Part shown: positions 51,012 to 59,204 of the stretch, one piece after another
Layout: each line of letters begins with the position of its first letter
Numbering within the stretch: the first letter of the stretch is position 1
Assembly (NCBI RefSeq): GCF_004765785.1
Contig: NZ_SBIT01000007.1
Coordinates: 186,001 to 250,000 of the forward strand
DNA from: Halorussus ruber
GTDB taxonomy: Archaea; Halobacteriota; Halobacteria; Halobacteriales; Haladaptataceae
Length of the DNA stretch: 64,000 bases
Direction: 5' to 3'
Program-made: the position numbers and the translations under genes
Notes under the pieces: generated by a model
Seen by the model: only the letters and a program-made list of their open reading frames with translations
Database searches by the model: none
Told to the model about the DNA's origin: nothing

Positions 51012-51676
51012 CGCCCGAAGAGTTCGCGGCCGGGCAGGACGAAGAGTCGTCTCCCTCGGCGGGCGACGACCGACTCACGGTCCCCCTCGAAACGCTGGCG
51101 GTGCTGAACTGGCTGGGCGACACCGCGATTTCGGGGGTCGAGTCGCGCATCAACGACGTGCTGGACGACGACCTGACGGTCACGACCGAGCAGGTCAAAA
51201 TCGGCTACGCGGACCAGCAGACCCTCGACAGCCAGTTCCACACCGACCAGCGCGCCGGGGCGCGGGTCCTCCTGAGCAAGCCCTTGGTCGGCAACGTGCT
51301 GGTCACCTTCCCGATGGACAGCGCGAACAAGGCCGCGGCGCTGATGCTCCAGCGCGCGGTCGAGGACCTCTCGTCGGTCTCGACCGAGATGGGCCGGGAC
51401 GCGTTGACCGAACTCTGCAACATGATGGCCAACGGGTTCGTCGACGAGTGGGCCACGCTGTTCGAGACCACCATCGACACCGGGTCGCCCGTCGCAGTTC
51501 AGGACCCCGAGCGAACGCTAGTCGCGCGCATCCTCAAGCAGTACGAGGTCGGCCTGTTCATCCGGTCGAGACTGCGGATTCCGGAACACGGCATCGACGC
51601 GACCATCTACATGTTCCCCGGCAAGGAGGAGTTCGTCACCAAAATCTCGGCGGTCGGCCTCGGGGTGATAGAGTGA
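51008..51676 (+). CDS. cheC: CheC-type CheY-P phosphatase, single-domain
   Basis: A 222-residue CheC. The phosphatase motif is intact: DALTELCNMMANGFVDEWATLF...SP gives E-x2-N-x22-P. A disordered acidic N-terminus (QDEESSPSAGDD) precedes. GTG start overlapping the cheW stop (GTGA). Together with the double CheC upstream and CheD this gives an unusually rich CheY-P removal module in one operon. Confidence 0.93.
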   Translation: MTPEEFAAGQDEESSPSAGDDRLTVPLETLAVLNWLGDTAISGVESRINDVLDDDLTVTTEQVKIGYADQQTLDSQFHTDQRAGARVLLSKPLVGNVLVTFPMDSANKAAALMLQRAVEDLSSVSTEMGRDALTELCNMMANGFVDEWATLFETTIDTGSPVAVQDPERTLVARILKQYEVGLFIRSRLRIPEHGIDATIYMFPGKEEFVTKISAVGLGVIE

Positions 51677-52200
51677 AGACCTACGAGGGCAATCCCGACG
51701 AACCCGACCGCAACCGGCGCTTCGTCGGCGTCTCGGAGTACGAAGTCGTCGCCGACGGCGAGACGCTAATCGCCTACGGCCTCGGTGCCTGCGTCGGCCT
51801 CGCTATCTACGACCCCGAGAACGGCGTCGGCGGACTGGCCCACTCGATGCTCCCGCGCCAGTCCGACGGCGACGGCACCAGCGAGGGCAAGTACGTCGAT
51901 ACCGCGGTCGAGACCATGCTCCGCGAGGCGGTCTCGGCGGGCGCAAGTTACGCCGCGCTGGAGGGGTACATCGTCGGCGGGAGCGACCTGCTGGACTTGC
52001 AGAAGCTCCCCCGCGAGGTCAGCGACAACAACGTCGCCACCGCCCGCGAGGAGTTCGCGGATTTGGACGTGCCAGTCGAGGGGGAGGACGTTGGCGGGAG
52101 CAGGGGTCGGACGGTCGAGTTCGATACAGGGACAGGAGAGATTCGGGTCGTGACGGCCTACGACCCGGAGCCGACGCTGTTGCGGGAAGGGGACGACTGA
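51673..52200 (+). CDS. cheD: Chemoreceptor deamidase CheD
   Basis: A 175-residue CheD. Catalytic Cys40 (YGLGACVGLAIYD) and His57 (GGLAHSMLP) are present, as is the DVGGSRGR block near 134. It deamidates receptor glutamines and binds CheC, stimulating its phosphatase activity. GTG start overlaps the preceding cheC stop. Last gene of the operon. Confidence 0.95.
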   Translation: MKTYEGNPDEPDRNRRFVGVSEYEVVADGETLIAYGLGACVGLAIYDPENGVGGLAHSMLPRQSDGDGTSEGKYVDTAVETMLREAVSAGASYAALEGYIVGGSDLLDLQKLPREVSDNNVATAREEFADLDVPVEGEDVGGSRGRTVEFDTGTGEIRVVTAYDPEPTLLREGDD

Positions 52201-52307
52201 TAGAACTAGTTTTTGGGCCCGTACGGGCTTGTTGGTCAATCTACTGGGCAGTTCTGACGGCCGAGTAATCCCTCAAATTAATATCACCGAAGTATCTACC
52301 TTCGCTT

Positions 52308-52538
52308 ATGACTGAGACCGCCAATATCGAAGTATACTGCGACAACACCGATGGCGAACAGGATATGTTCGCCGTTGTCAGCGAACACCGTCCTGACTTG
52401 CCGAAACCATTCGAAAGCCAACTCCAAGAATGGGTTCAAGAAAACTTTGACCACTTGGAAGTGGGTGATTCGCTACCGGAAGCGGCCAAAATGGAGTACG
52501 AGCCGAACGAGGATATCGTTGAGTTTCGAAGGAAGTAG
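52308..52538 (+). CDS. Small acidic protein, 76 aa
   Basis: MTETANIEVYCDNTDGEQD... continuing to ...DIVEFRRK. A TAATAT sequence about 29 nt before the ATG fits a leaderless promoter. Composition and beta-like pattern (IEVYCDN, MFAVVSEHRPDL) fit a small folded domain, but it is unrecognised. It marks the beginning of the AT-richer defence segment, and may belong to it or to the che side. Confidence 0.7.
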   Translation: MTETANIEVYCDNTDGEQDMFAVVSEHRPDLPKPFESQLQEWVQENFDHLEVGDSLPEAAKMEYEPNEDIVEFRRK

Positions 52539-52614
52539 ACTACTCAACCCTCATCATTACTGACACGGAACGAACGGTCAAGGTTTTTATCACGGGAACT
52601 ACTCAAATCGACCA

Positions 52615-53700
52615 ATGCAGGCGTCAACGGCACGAGACGACATCTTAGACCACGCGCTTTCCATTAGTCCCAGTCAATTCGAGCAACTCTGCCGTATCCT
52701 GATTCGAGAGTCCGAAAAGACACGGGAACTCAAGCTCACGCCGACCTCGGGAGACCAAGGTATTGACGTACATGCGGTCGTTGACCGAGACTTGTTCCAA
52801 GCGCGTCTCGGCGTACAGGCCAAACGGAACGACGAAGGAAACAACGTCTCCTCGGACACTATGCGGAGATTCAAGGGGTCACTTAGTGAGGGAGAGTATC
52901 ACGTAGGCACCTTCGTCACGACGGCGGACTTCACCCAGCCAGCTATTGATAGTGCAAAAAAACGGTATATTCGCCTCGTTGATGGCCATCGCCTCTCCGA
53001 GATAATGCTCCAGAGCAATCTGGGTGTCGTCCAAGAGGGTGAAAACGAGTGGGCCACGGACTGGGAGTTTTGGAACCTGTTCGAGATCGAGCGCGATGAC
53101 CTCCTCCTCTCCGACGCCATTCCTCAAGCAGACACCGTTGAGACTCTGAATGTAGTTCTTTTGGCTATTGACGCGGACAACACAGTCAAGCCCACCATCA
53201 AGGAGTTCATGGAGGAGCAGACGGGAGAGGGTTGGCGTCCCCGGCAGGCCGATTACTACTGCCAAGCCGCGTGGGCACTCGGACTGGTACATAAAGATAC
53301 CAAAGTTGAGTACGCTGGGTACGAGCGACAGCAATGGACGCTGTCGAGAGTCGGTCAGGAGTACGTCCAGTATCTGAACGCGAACGATGCAGACTCGGCA
53401 GAGGCCCTGCTCTTTGAACGGATTCGAGAGATGGAAATTGCAAGGCGCGTATTGGTTAAACTCGAATCTCAGGGCACGATATCGCATGAGGAACTGCAAG
53501 AACTTGTTCATGAGAACACGCTCCCCGGCGAACTTGATGAAGGACTATCACAAGATACGTCGTATCGCCGCGGAAACACGGTAGGTCGTTGGATAGAACG
53601 ACTCCCTGAAGTGGTGCGTCATCCACCGGACGGCGCACCGGAGTATCAGCTCAAGGGTTCCACATACGAGTACCTTCGAAAAGGGTTGACAGACTTCTAA
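52615..53700 (+). CDS. Mrr-like restriction endonuclease
   Basis: A 361-residue protein with an N-terminal nuclease of the PD-(D/E)xK superfamily: ISPSQFEQLCRILIRE helix, GDQGIDVHAVVDRD (Asp51) and GVQAKRND (Gln-x-Lys70), the Mrr/restriction-like arrangement, followed by FVTTADFTQPAIDSAKKRYIRLVDGHRLSEIM, the typical tail of Mrr-fold enzymes. The C-terminal half is helical and may be the target recognition part. TTTTTAT is centred about 28 nt before the ATG. It converges with a Dam-type methylase whose stop overlaps by 4 nt, so the pair is most simply a restriction-modification system. Confidence 0.85.
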   Translation: MQASTARDDILDHALSISPSQFEQLCRILIRESEKTRELKLTPTSGDQGIDVHAVVDRDLFQARLGVQAKRNDEGNNVSSDTMRRFKGSLSEGEYHVGTFVTTADFTQPAIDSAKKRYIRLVDGHRLSEIMLQSNLGVVQEGENEWATDWEFWNLFEIERDDLLLSDAIPQADTVETLNVVLLAIDADNTVKPTIKEFMEEQTGEGWRPRQADYYCQAAWALGLVHKDTKVEYAGYERQQWTLSRVGQEYVQYLNANDADSAEALLFERIREMEIARRVLVKLESQGTISHEELQELVHENTLPGELDEGLSQDTSYRRGNTVGRWIERLPEVVRHPPDGAPEYQLKGSTYEYLRKGLTDF

Positions 53701-54611
53701 GCGTCGTCTTCTTGGCCGAACGAACTCAGAGTCCCCTGCCGCATATGTTGGGGAACGTTGGTGACGATGATTTCTTTTGCTCCCGTACGGTCATCTCCAT
53801 TGCGGTTGATAGAGCGGTTGGCTGTTATTGACTCAACCTCAAATGCGTCTGGTACGTCATCTTCCTCGTAGAGTTGCCGGGCAGGTGGCGAGTTTGAAAT
53901 GGTGACGTACACTCCCTTTTCATGTAAATCCACAGCAAGGTCGCGGAGTTTTCTCTGCTTGTCCGCACCGAATCCGCCTGCTAGATAGTCATCAAAGTTC
54001 GCAGTTTCAGACACCGGCTTGTATGGAGGATCAAAGTAAACAGCGTCCTTCTCACCTACAACGTGTTTGACGTAAGTAAAGTCTTGATTTCGGATATCCG
54101 TGTTTTGGAGTGCATCGTGGGCCGCCCGAATTCGTTCCTCGCGTACCACATCAGGACTTGTTCTTCTTCCGAACGGCACGTTATACTTCCCAGACTGGTT
54201 TTCACGATACAACCCGTTGAAGCAGGTTCGATTCAAGAAAAGCAGTAAAGACGCCTCCAATACTTCATTCTCACAAAGCCCATGCTGTCGGAGACTGTTG
54301 AATTCGTCCCGCTTATCATAGTAATATTCTTCTGTCGCCTCGTCGTCTAACTCGTCAATCTCGCGTTGGTGTTTCTTGTTCGTCTCAATGAGTTCCTCGT
54401 GGTTATCTCGCACTTGGCGGTAGAAGTTCATCAAGCGTGAGTTTAGATCGTTTATCGTCCCGTTCGGCGGTTGGAGGTCAAAGAAGACTGCTCCCCCGCC
54501 GAAGAACGGCTCATGATAGTGATTAAAGTCGGACGGAAGACGCGGGACTATTTCGTGGAGAATTTGAGACTTCCCGCCCGCCCATTTCAATACAGGCTTT
54601 ACACTTGCCAT
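53697..54611 (-). CDS. DNA adenine methyltransferase (Dam/DpnII-type, N6A)
   Basis: A 304-residue type II N6-adenine methylase of the D12 class. AdoMet-binding FGGG (YHEPFFGGGAVFFDL) and catalytic DPPY (VYFDPPYKPV, around residue 193) are present, as are KWAGGKSQI at the start and the NRTCFNGLYRENQSGKYNVPFG block of GATC-type enzymes. The gene opposes the Mrr-like nuclease tail-to-tail. GATC recognition is likely by family but not proven. Lower GC than the backbone: acquired together with its partner. Confidence 0.92.
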   Translation of the reverse strand: MASVKPVLKWAGGKSQILHEIVPRLPSDFNHYHEPFFGGGAVFFDLQPPNGTINDLNSRLMNFYRQVRDNHEELIETNKKHQREIDELDDEATEEYYYDKRDEFNSLRQHGLCENEVLEASLLLFLNRTCFNGLYRENQSGKYNVPFGRRTSPDVVREERIRAAHDALQNTDIRNQDFTYVKHVVGEKDAVYFDPPYKPVSETANFDDYLAGGFGADKQRKLRDLAVDLHEKGVYVTISNSPPARQLYEEDDVPDAFEVESITANRSINRNGDDRTGAKEIIVTNVPQHMRQGTLSSFGQEDDA

Positions 54612-54711
54612 TCTCGCTGTTCAACTGTGGACGGTGGTGCGTGATAAATGCACCTTCTCGTAACGCACCATCAGCCATACTACCAACGACTGTTATTCAG
54701 AGACATCAGTC

Positions 54712-55269
54712 CTACTCAGAACTGCCGGACCGCTTTACTTTCTCCCCGAACTTCTCCCGAACCTTCTGGACCTTCGGTTCGGCCTGAATCGAGCAGTACT
54801 GGTCGTTGGGATTCTTCTCGTAGTAGTCCTGATGATACTCCTCGGCCTCGTAGAAGGTCTCCAACGCCTCCACTTCCGTCACGATTTCGTCGCCGTCGTA
54901 GGCTCCTTCGGCGTCCAACTCGCGGAGGAATCGCTGGACGACCTCCTTCTGGTCGTCGTCGTGGTAGAGGACGATAGACCGGTACTGGGTGCCCACGTCG
55001 GGTCCCTGCCGGTTGAGTTGCGTCGGGTCGTGGACCGTGAAGAACACCTTGAGTACGTCCTCGTAGCTCATCTTTTCGGGGTCGTACTCGACCTGCACGA
55101 CCTCGGCGTGGCCGGTGTCGCCAGAGCAGACCTCCTCGTAGGTGGGGTCCTCGGTGTCCCCGCCCGCGTAGCCGGAGGTGACCTCCTCGACGCCGTCGAG
55201 TTCCTTGAACGCCGCTTCGGTGCACCAGAAGCATCCGCCGCCGAGCGTGGCTAATTCGGTGTCTGTCAT
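54712..55269 (-). CDS. msrA: Peptide-methionine (S)-S-oxide reductase
   Basis: A 185-residue MsrA. The active site GGGCFWC has Cys13 and Cys16, followed by GYAGGDTEDPTYEEVCSGDTGHAE, EYDPEKMSYEDVLKVFFTVHDPTQ and GTQYRSIVLY, all diagnostic. It repairs oxidised methionine. Start is ATG at MTDTELATL; the longer frame upstream is repeat DNA. No msrB in the window. Confidence 0.96.
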   Translation of the reverse strand: MTDTELATLGGGCFWCTEAAFKELDGVEEVTSGYAGGDTEDPTYEEVCSGDTGHAEVVQVEYDPEKMSYEDVLKVFFTVHDPTQLNRQGPDVGTQYRSIVLYHDDDQKEVVQRFLRELDAEGAYDGDEIVTEVEALETFYEAEEYHQDYYEKNPNDQYCSIQAEPKVQKVREKFGEKVKRSGSSE

Positions 55270-55407
55270 GGGCGGGTGTAGGTGTCGCTGACGGTTAGGT
55301 TTGCGGGAAGCGGCTAGGCGAGGTTGTTTTCTCGGTTGATGTTGGGTCGGAGTCTTTGATGGGCAGAGTCGGTTCGAGAACGACAGCAGAAGAGACAGTG
55401 ATGATGT

Positions 55408-55433
55408 CTTCTTGAAGCCCCCACCCGGTCGCT
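55408..55433 (-). repeat. Truncated structured element (family 1)
   Basis: Minus strand AGCGACCGGGTGGGGGCTTC matches the 3' end of copies B and D (outer-stem right arm, G-run, CTTC). The rest of the element is missing. It lies about 45 nt from copy D. Confidence 0.55.
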
Positions 55434-55477
55434 CTGCATCAGCACAGTCTCGGCAGGAATCGGAACTGTGAACGTTT

Positions 55478-55604
55478 CCTGAAGCCCCCGCCCGGTCGCG
55501 GTCGCTGAGCGACATATCGCGGGCCTCTCCGCACCGCCCGGCCCGCGATAGAGGTCGCTCAGACGACCAAGCGTTGCGCGACCGGGCGGCCCCTTCATCC
55601 ACCC
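55478..55604 (-). repeat. Structured intergenic element (family 1), copy D
   Basis: Minus-strand copy. The basal pair is GAAG/CTTC as in copy B, the outer stem CGCCCGGTCGCG/CGCGACCGGGCG as in copy A, and the inner stem GGTCG(T)CTGAGCGAC/GTCGCTCAGCGACC with a bulged T. The apical part is wholly different from copies A-C yet still pairs: TATCGCGGGCC with GGCCCGCGATA, 11 perfect pairs. This is the strongest sign that the fold, not the sequence, is kept. Confidence 0.82.
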
Positions 55605-55653
55605 GTGGTGGAGTGGTCAGTCGAGCGCGTCCGGCGGTTGACCGACCGAGTGC
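55605..55653 (-). repeat. Degenerate 27-bp units preceding element copy D
   Basis: Minus strand: CTCGGTCGGTCAACCGCC, GGACGCGCTCGACTGACC and a final CACTCCACCACGG that runs into GGGTGGATG. Roughly one and a half diverged copies of the unit seen beside copies A and C. Confidence 0.55.
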
Positions 55654-55769
55654 CTGCTGGCGGGAGAAACTTATAGGTGTGGTAAGCAAACAAAAGCAAT
55701 GCTTTAGAAAATAATTAATTATTCTGAGGCCAATTCGCACAGACTCGCCCGAGCGTATCCTGATAGCCT

Positions 55770-55830
55770 GCGCCACCGAGCGCGAGCCTCAGACCTCCCC
55801 AACCTCCTCACTCCCGCGCAGAGCGCGGTC
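55770..55830 (+). repeat. Dispersed repeat family 2, copy 3 (partial)
   Basis: CCTGATAGCCTGCGCCACCG then GCCTCAGACCTCCCCAACCTC then CTCACTC. The CTCACACCTCCCCAACCTC block of the other two copies is recognisable with one change; the GAGAAGCTAGCT block is absent. Confidence 0.5.
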
Positions 55831-55940
55831 GTTCGTCCCTCGCGCGAGTCACTCGTTTCGCTTCGCTCACTCGCTCCCGCGCGCCGGACAGCCGACTCGA
55901 AGAAGCGAAATCCCCGAAAATCAGCCACCTCGAACTCCGC

Positions 55941-56597
55941 TCACAGAACGTCCAGAACCACGATAGAGAGGTAGAGCTGTCCGAGGCCGGCGAGAATCAT
56001 CACCACGGCGGCGGCCCGCTCCAGCGTCCCTGAGTACTGCCCGAGGTCACGCCACGTCTCGACGCCCACACTGGTCAGTAGGGTCACCCCAACCAGCGGG
56101 GCGGCCACGCTCCCGGCGTAGACCCCGACGACCGCGACGCCGCGGGCGGGCGAGAACGCCAGCGCCTGCGTGACGACGCCGAGGAACAGCGGCGCGACGC
56201 ATCCGGCGGCCGCGAGGGCGTAGACCGCGCCGAACACGCCGAAGCCGACGACCGACTGAGGACGCTCGGGGAGCGCGACCCGCAAATCGGGCGCGCGGCC
56301 CGTCAGCGTCAGCGCGCCGAACGCTACCAGTCCCACGCCGACGATAGGCTCGAACAGCGGGAGCGCCGAGGTGACGGTCTGGCCCACGGCGAACGCGAGC
56401 GCGGCGATGGCCCCCAGCGCCACCAGCGCGCCGACGGCGGCCGCGCCCGCCGCCAGCAAGTCCGAGGAGTCCTCGCCCTGCTCGACGTAGTAGCCCACGT
56501 AGCCCGGAAGCAGGGGGAACGCGCAGGGCGCGAAGAAGGTAGTCACGCCGGTCGTCGCGGCGAACGCCAGCGCGCCAGCGAACTCCGAGGCGGCCAT
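55941..56597 (-). CDS. ccdA: CcdA/DsbD-type thiol:disulfide transmembrane carrier
   Basis: A 218-residue protein with six hydrophobic helices and the two conserved cysteines, Cys25 in FFAPCAFPLLPGY and another in ALAAAGCVAPLFLG. It passes reductant across the membrane to TlpA-type partners. The start, two bases after the tlpA-like gene's stop, places it in one transcript with the thioredoxin-like and SCO genes. Confidence 0.92.
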   Translation of the reverse strand: MAASEFAGALAFAATTGVTTFFAPCAFPLLPGYVGYYVEQGEDSSDLLAAGAAAVGALVALGAIAALAFAVGQTVTSALPLFEPIVGVGLVAFGALTLTGRAPDLRVALPERPQSVVGFGVFGAVYALAAAGCVAPLFLGVVTQALAFSPARGVAVVGVYAGSVAAPLVGVTLLTSVGVETWRDLGQYSGTLERAAAVVMILAGLGQLYLSIVVLDVL

Positions 56598-56599
56598 CC

Positions 56600-57121
56600 C
56601 TACGCCAGCGCCTCCTCGACCTGTTTCCGGAGCGTCTTCGCGTCCGTGACGCCGGTCTCGGCCCACGCGACCTCGCCCTCGGCGTCGAAGACGGCGACGT
56701 GCGGGATGCCGCCCGCGCCCAGCGCCGACATGAGTTCGCTGTCGGGGTCGTGGCCCAGCGTCCACGCGCCGTCGTTCTCGCGCCACCAGTCGCGGATGTC
56801 GCCCTTCGAGAGGCCGCCGCCGAGGCGCTCGTTCGTGACCGAAATCATCGCCACCTCGTCGCCGTACTCCTCGCGGACTGCGCCGAGCGCGTCCATCTGC
56901 TCCTTGCAGGGGCTACACCACGTGGCGAAGAGGTCCACGACGGTCACGGTTCCCTCGGCGGGGACCCGCATCTCTCCGGCCTCGGAACCGGGCGCGTCGA
57001 ACGTCTCGACGGTCAGCGGGAGCGAACTCCCCGACGACCCGAGACCGTCGCCTAGCACCCACGCGCTCGTCCCGGTCAGGCCGAGACCGCCGAGCGCGAC
57101 CAGCAAGCGGCGTCTGTTCAT
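56600..57121 (-). CDS. TlpA/ResA-like thioredoxin
   Basis: A 173-residue exported thioredoxin-fold protein. MNRRRLLVALGGLGLTGTSAW is a signal or membrane anchor (Tat-like, RRR), and the active site is WCSPC with Cys69 and Cys72, followed by ISVTNERLGGG and the cis-Pro GGIPHVAVFD. Its reductant would come from the adjacent CcdA. Its start overlaps the SCO stop (4 nt). Confidence 0.93.
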   Translation of the reverse strand: MNRRRLLVALGGLGLTGTSAWVLGDGLGSSGSSLPLTVETFDAPGSEAGEMRVPAEGTVTVVDLFATWCSPCKEQMDALGAVREEYGDEVAMISVTNERLGGGLSKGDIRDWWRENDGAWTLGHDPDSELMSALGAGGIPHVAVFDAEGEVAWAETGVTDAKTLRKQVEEALA

Positions 57122-57789
57122 GTTCGAACGGTTTCGAGGTCGGAAATTATCTGCTTCGCTTTCGGTGACTTCGACCGGTAGGCTCGTTCGACGTAGCCGT
57201 CGGCATTCACGAGGAAGGTGAGCGCGCTGTGGGTGAACATGTACATGTCCATGTCGTCGGGGTGGGTGCGCTCGAACATCACGCCGAACTGCTCCTGGAC
57301 GACCGACTTCGCCCGGTCTTTGGACTCGGGCCGGAGGAAGTGCCAGTTCTTCGAGTCGGCGTCGACGTTCATCTCCTCGGCGTAGGCCTCGAAACGCTGC
57401 GCGTCGTCGCGCTGGGGGTCGAACGTCGTCGGGAAGAACTCCACGTCCCCAGCGTACCCCTCGTTCAGCGAGTGAGTGTGGACGTTGCGCATCGTCGAGA
57501 TGAGGACGGGACAGACCGTGTTACAGTGGCTGTAGAAGAACGTCAGCACCATCGGCTTGTCCACGCTCCGGAGTTCGACCGACCGGTCTTCCATCGGGGC
57601 CGGAAGCGTCACGTCGGGGACTTTCTGGCCCCACGCCGGGTAGGGTACGTCCTCGCTGGCGAACTCGCGGTCCGGTTCCGAGAGGGTTACGTTCGAGTTC
57701 CCGCCCGAGTCGAGCATGCCGGTACAGCCCGCGACGCTCCCCGCGAGGCCGACCGCAGTCGCGGTCCGAAGAAAGTTGCGACGGTCCAT
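57118..57789 (-). CDS. SCO1/SenC-family copper chaperone lipoprotein
   Basis: A 223-residue protein. Tat lipobox RRNFLRTATAVGLAGSVAGC (lipid Cys22), copper-binding C-x3-C (Cys89, Cys93 in SHCNTVC) and distal His186 (MFTHSAL), all required for SCO function. SCO proteins supply or reduce the CuA site of cytochrome oxidase. The TlpA-like and CcdA proteins behind it would keep its cysteines reduced. No oxidase gene is in the window. Confidence 0.95.
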   Translation of the reverse strand: MDRRNFLRTATAVGLAGSVAGCTGMLDSGGNSNVTLSEPDREFASEDVPYPAWGQKVPDVTLPAPMEDRSVELRSVDKPMVLTFFYSHCNTVCPVLISTMRNVHTHSLNEGYAGDVEFFPTTFDPQRDDAQRFEAYAEEMNVDADSKNWHFLRPESKDRAKSVVQEQFGVMFERTHPDDMDMYMFTHSALTFLVNADGYVERAYRSKSPKAKQIISDLETVRT

Positions 57790-57877
57790 ACCTGTGTCTC
57801 ACCACTGGCGGCCTAAAGGTGGTCTGGTGCGATTCTCGAACGAGCGTCGCCACGCTTTCAGTGCTACGTGTCGCGCA

Positions 57878-58984
57878 TCAACAGTGGTCACGAACCGCCG
57901 CGACGTCCTCCTCCGAGGCCGCAAGCACCTCGCCCGGCGTCAAATCGGTCTCGCGCCACGCCAGAAGCCGTCGGTCCGCGCCCGGCGAGACGACCGCCTC
58001 GGCGTAGATGTCCACCTGCTCGCGCTCCTCGGCGGGGTCGTAGTCGAGGCCGTTGAATCCCGCGTCGGCGGCGTACTGCTCGACGAGTTCTCCCGCGGCG
58101 CGCCGGTAGCGGTCTGGCAGGGTGTCGTAGTCCGGCGATACGCCGTGGGACTCGACCGCCCGGAGGAGCGCGGTCCCGACGTGGCGACTCATGTCCGAGA
58201 GGCCGGTCGGTCCCGACACCGCCCGGTGGTCGTGTTCGTACCGGCCCAAATCGACCTGCGCGGTGCCCTCGAATCCGGCGTGGGCGAACGCCTCGCCCAA
58301 CTGGCCGACCTCCAGCCCCCAGTGGCGCTCGACTCGGAGCGAGCGCACGAGGTCGCTGGTCGCGCCGAACTCCCCGGCCAGCGCGTACCGGAAGGCCCCC
58401 AAGTAGTCCAACACCGCCGCGTCGGGGTTGGCGTCGGCCAACGCGCGCACGAGTGGTTCGTAAAAGAGGCGACAGAGTCGCCCGTAGAGTTTCCCGTTCT
58501 CGACGCGGGCGTAGTAGCCCTTCGAGAAGTCGTAGCCCTGCGCGAGGGGGTAGCACAGTCGAGACACGTCGGCGGCCTCGTAGGTCTTGGCGTCGGCGTC
58601 GTGGACCACCACGTACTCGCTGTCGGCGGTGGCGACCCCGAGTGCGAGCCACACGTCTCGGCCTTTCCCGGCCTCGCCGTTCAGGCCGCGCTCGGCCAGC
58701 AGGTCGGTGACGCCCGGTCCGTTGCACCACACCACCGACAAGGGCAGGTCGAATCCCCCCAACCAGTCCAGAAACGGCCCGACCTTCTCCGGCGGCGCGC
58801 GAAGCGGGACGACGACCTCCTCGGGCGCGACCGACTCCAACTCCGAGAGGACGCGCTCGGCGGCGAGTCCGGCGTACTCGCGTTCGGTCATCGGTACGAC
58901 CACGGCGGTCCGGTCGGTCGGCGCGTCCGGCACTCGGCCCGTCAGGTCGTGTAGCGTGGCGATTCGCTCCTGTCCGTACTCCAT
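57878..58984 (-). CDS. GpgS-like family 2 glycosyltransferase
   Basis: A 368-residue GT-A enzyme. The N-terminal AVVVPMTEREYAGL and the D-x-D in VVVHDADAKTY (around residue 128), then FSKGYYARVENGKLYGRLCRLFYEPLVRAL, resemble glucosyl-3-phosphoglycerate synthases, which start synthesis of the compatible solute glucosylglycerate from NDP-glucose and 3-phosphoglycerate. A matching phosphatase (gpgP) is not adjacent, though HAD phosphatases are elsewhere. Start at MEYGQERIAT; 80 in-frame upstream codons are rejected as leader. Confidence 0.82.
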   Translation of the reverse strand: MEYGQERIATLHDLTGRVPDAPTDRTAVVVPMTEREYAGLAAERVLSELESVAPEEVVVPLRAPPEKVGPFLDWLGGFDLPLSVVWCNGPGVTDLLAERGLNGEAGKGRDVWLALGVATADSEYVVVHDADAKTYEAADVSRLCYPLAQGYDFSKGYYARVENGKLYGRLCRLFYEPLVRALADANPDAAVLDYLGAFRYALAGEFGATSDLVRSLRVERHWGLEVGQLGEAFAHAGFEGTAQVDLGRYEHDHRAVSGPTGLSDMSRHVGTALLRAVESHGVSPDYDTLPDRYRRAAGELVEQYAADAGFNGLDYDPAEEREQVDIYAEAVVSPGADRRLLAWRETDLTPGEVLAASEEDVAAVRDHC

Positions 58985-59204
58985 TGGGTGGGAGTTGGGA
59001 GGGAGGATTGAAAAGGAGGTGGAATCGGAAACAGTAGTAACTCGCCGGTTCGAAAAGTAGTCTTTTTTGACTATACGTTCGTCATGACCGATAACAGGTG
59101 ACTGACGAGTGGGAACTCGACTCGACCCGGTGTGGGTCTCGTGGCCGTACGCGAGAATCAGACGCGAGGTTCGGACCGAGCGCGGCGACGTGACGCGGTT
59201 CGTC

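Larger units (their letters stand above)
55270..55940. other. Intergenic region with three repeat elements
   Basis: 670 nt without a gene. Contains the truncated structured element (55408-55433), structured element copy D with its upstream units (to about 55655), an AT-rich block (55665-55735), and repeat family 2 copy 3 (about 55770-55830). Reads as a hot spot for repeats between msrA and ccdA. Confidence 0.65.
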
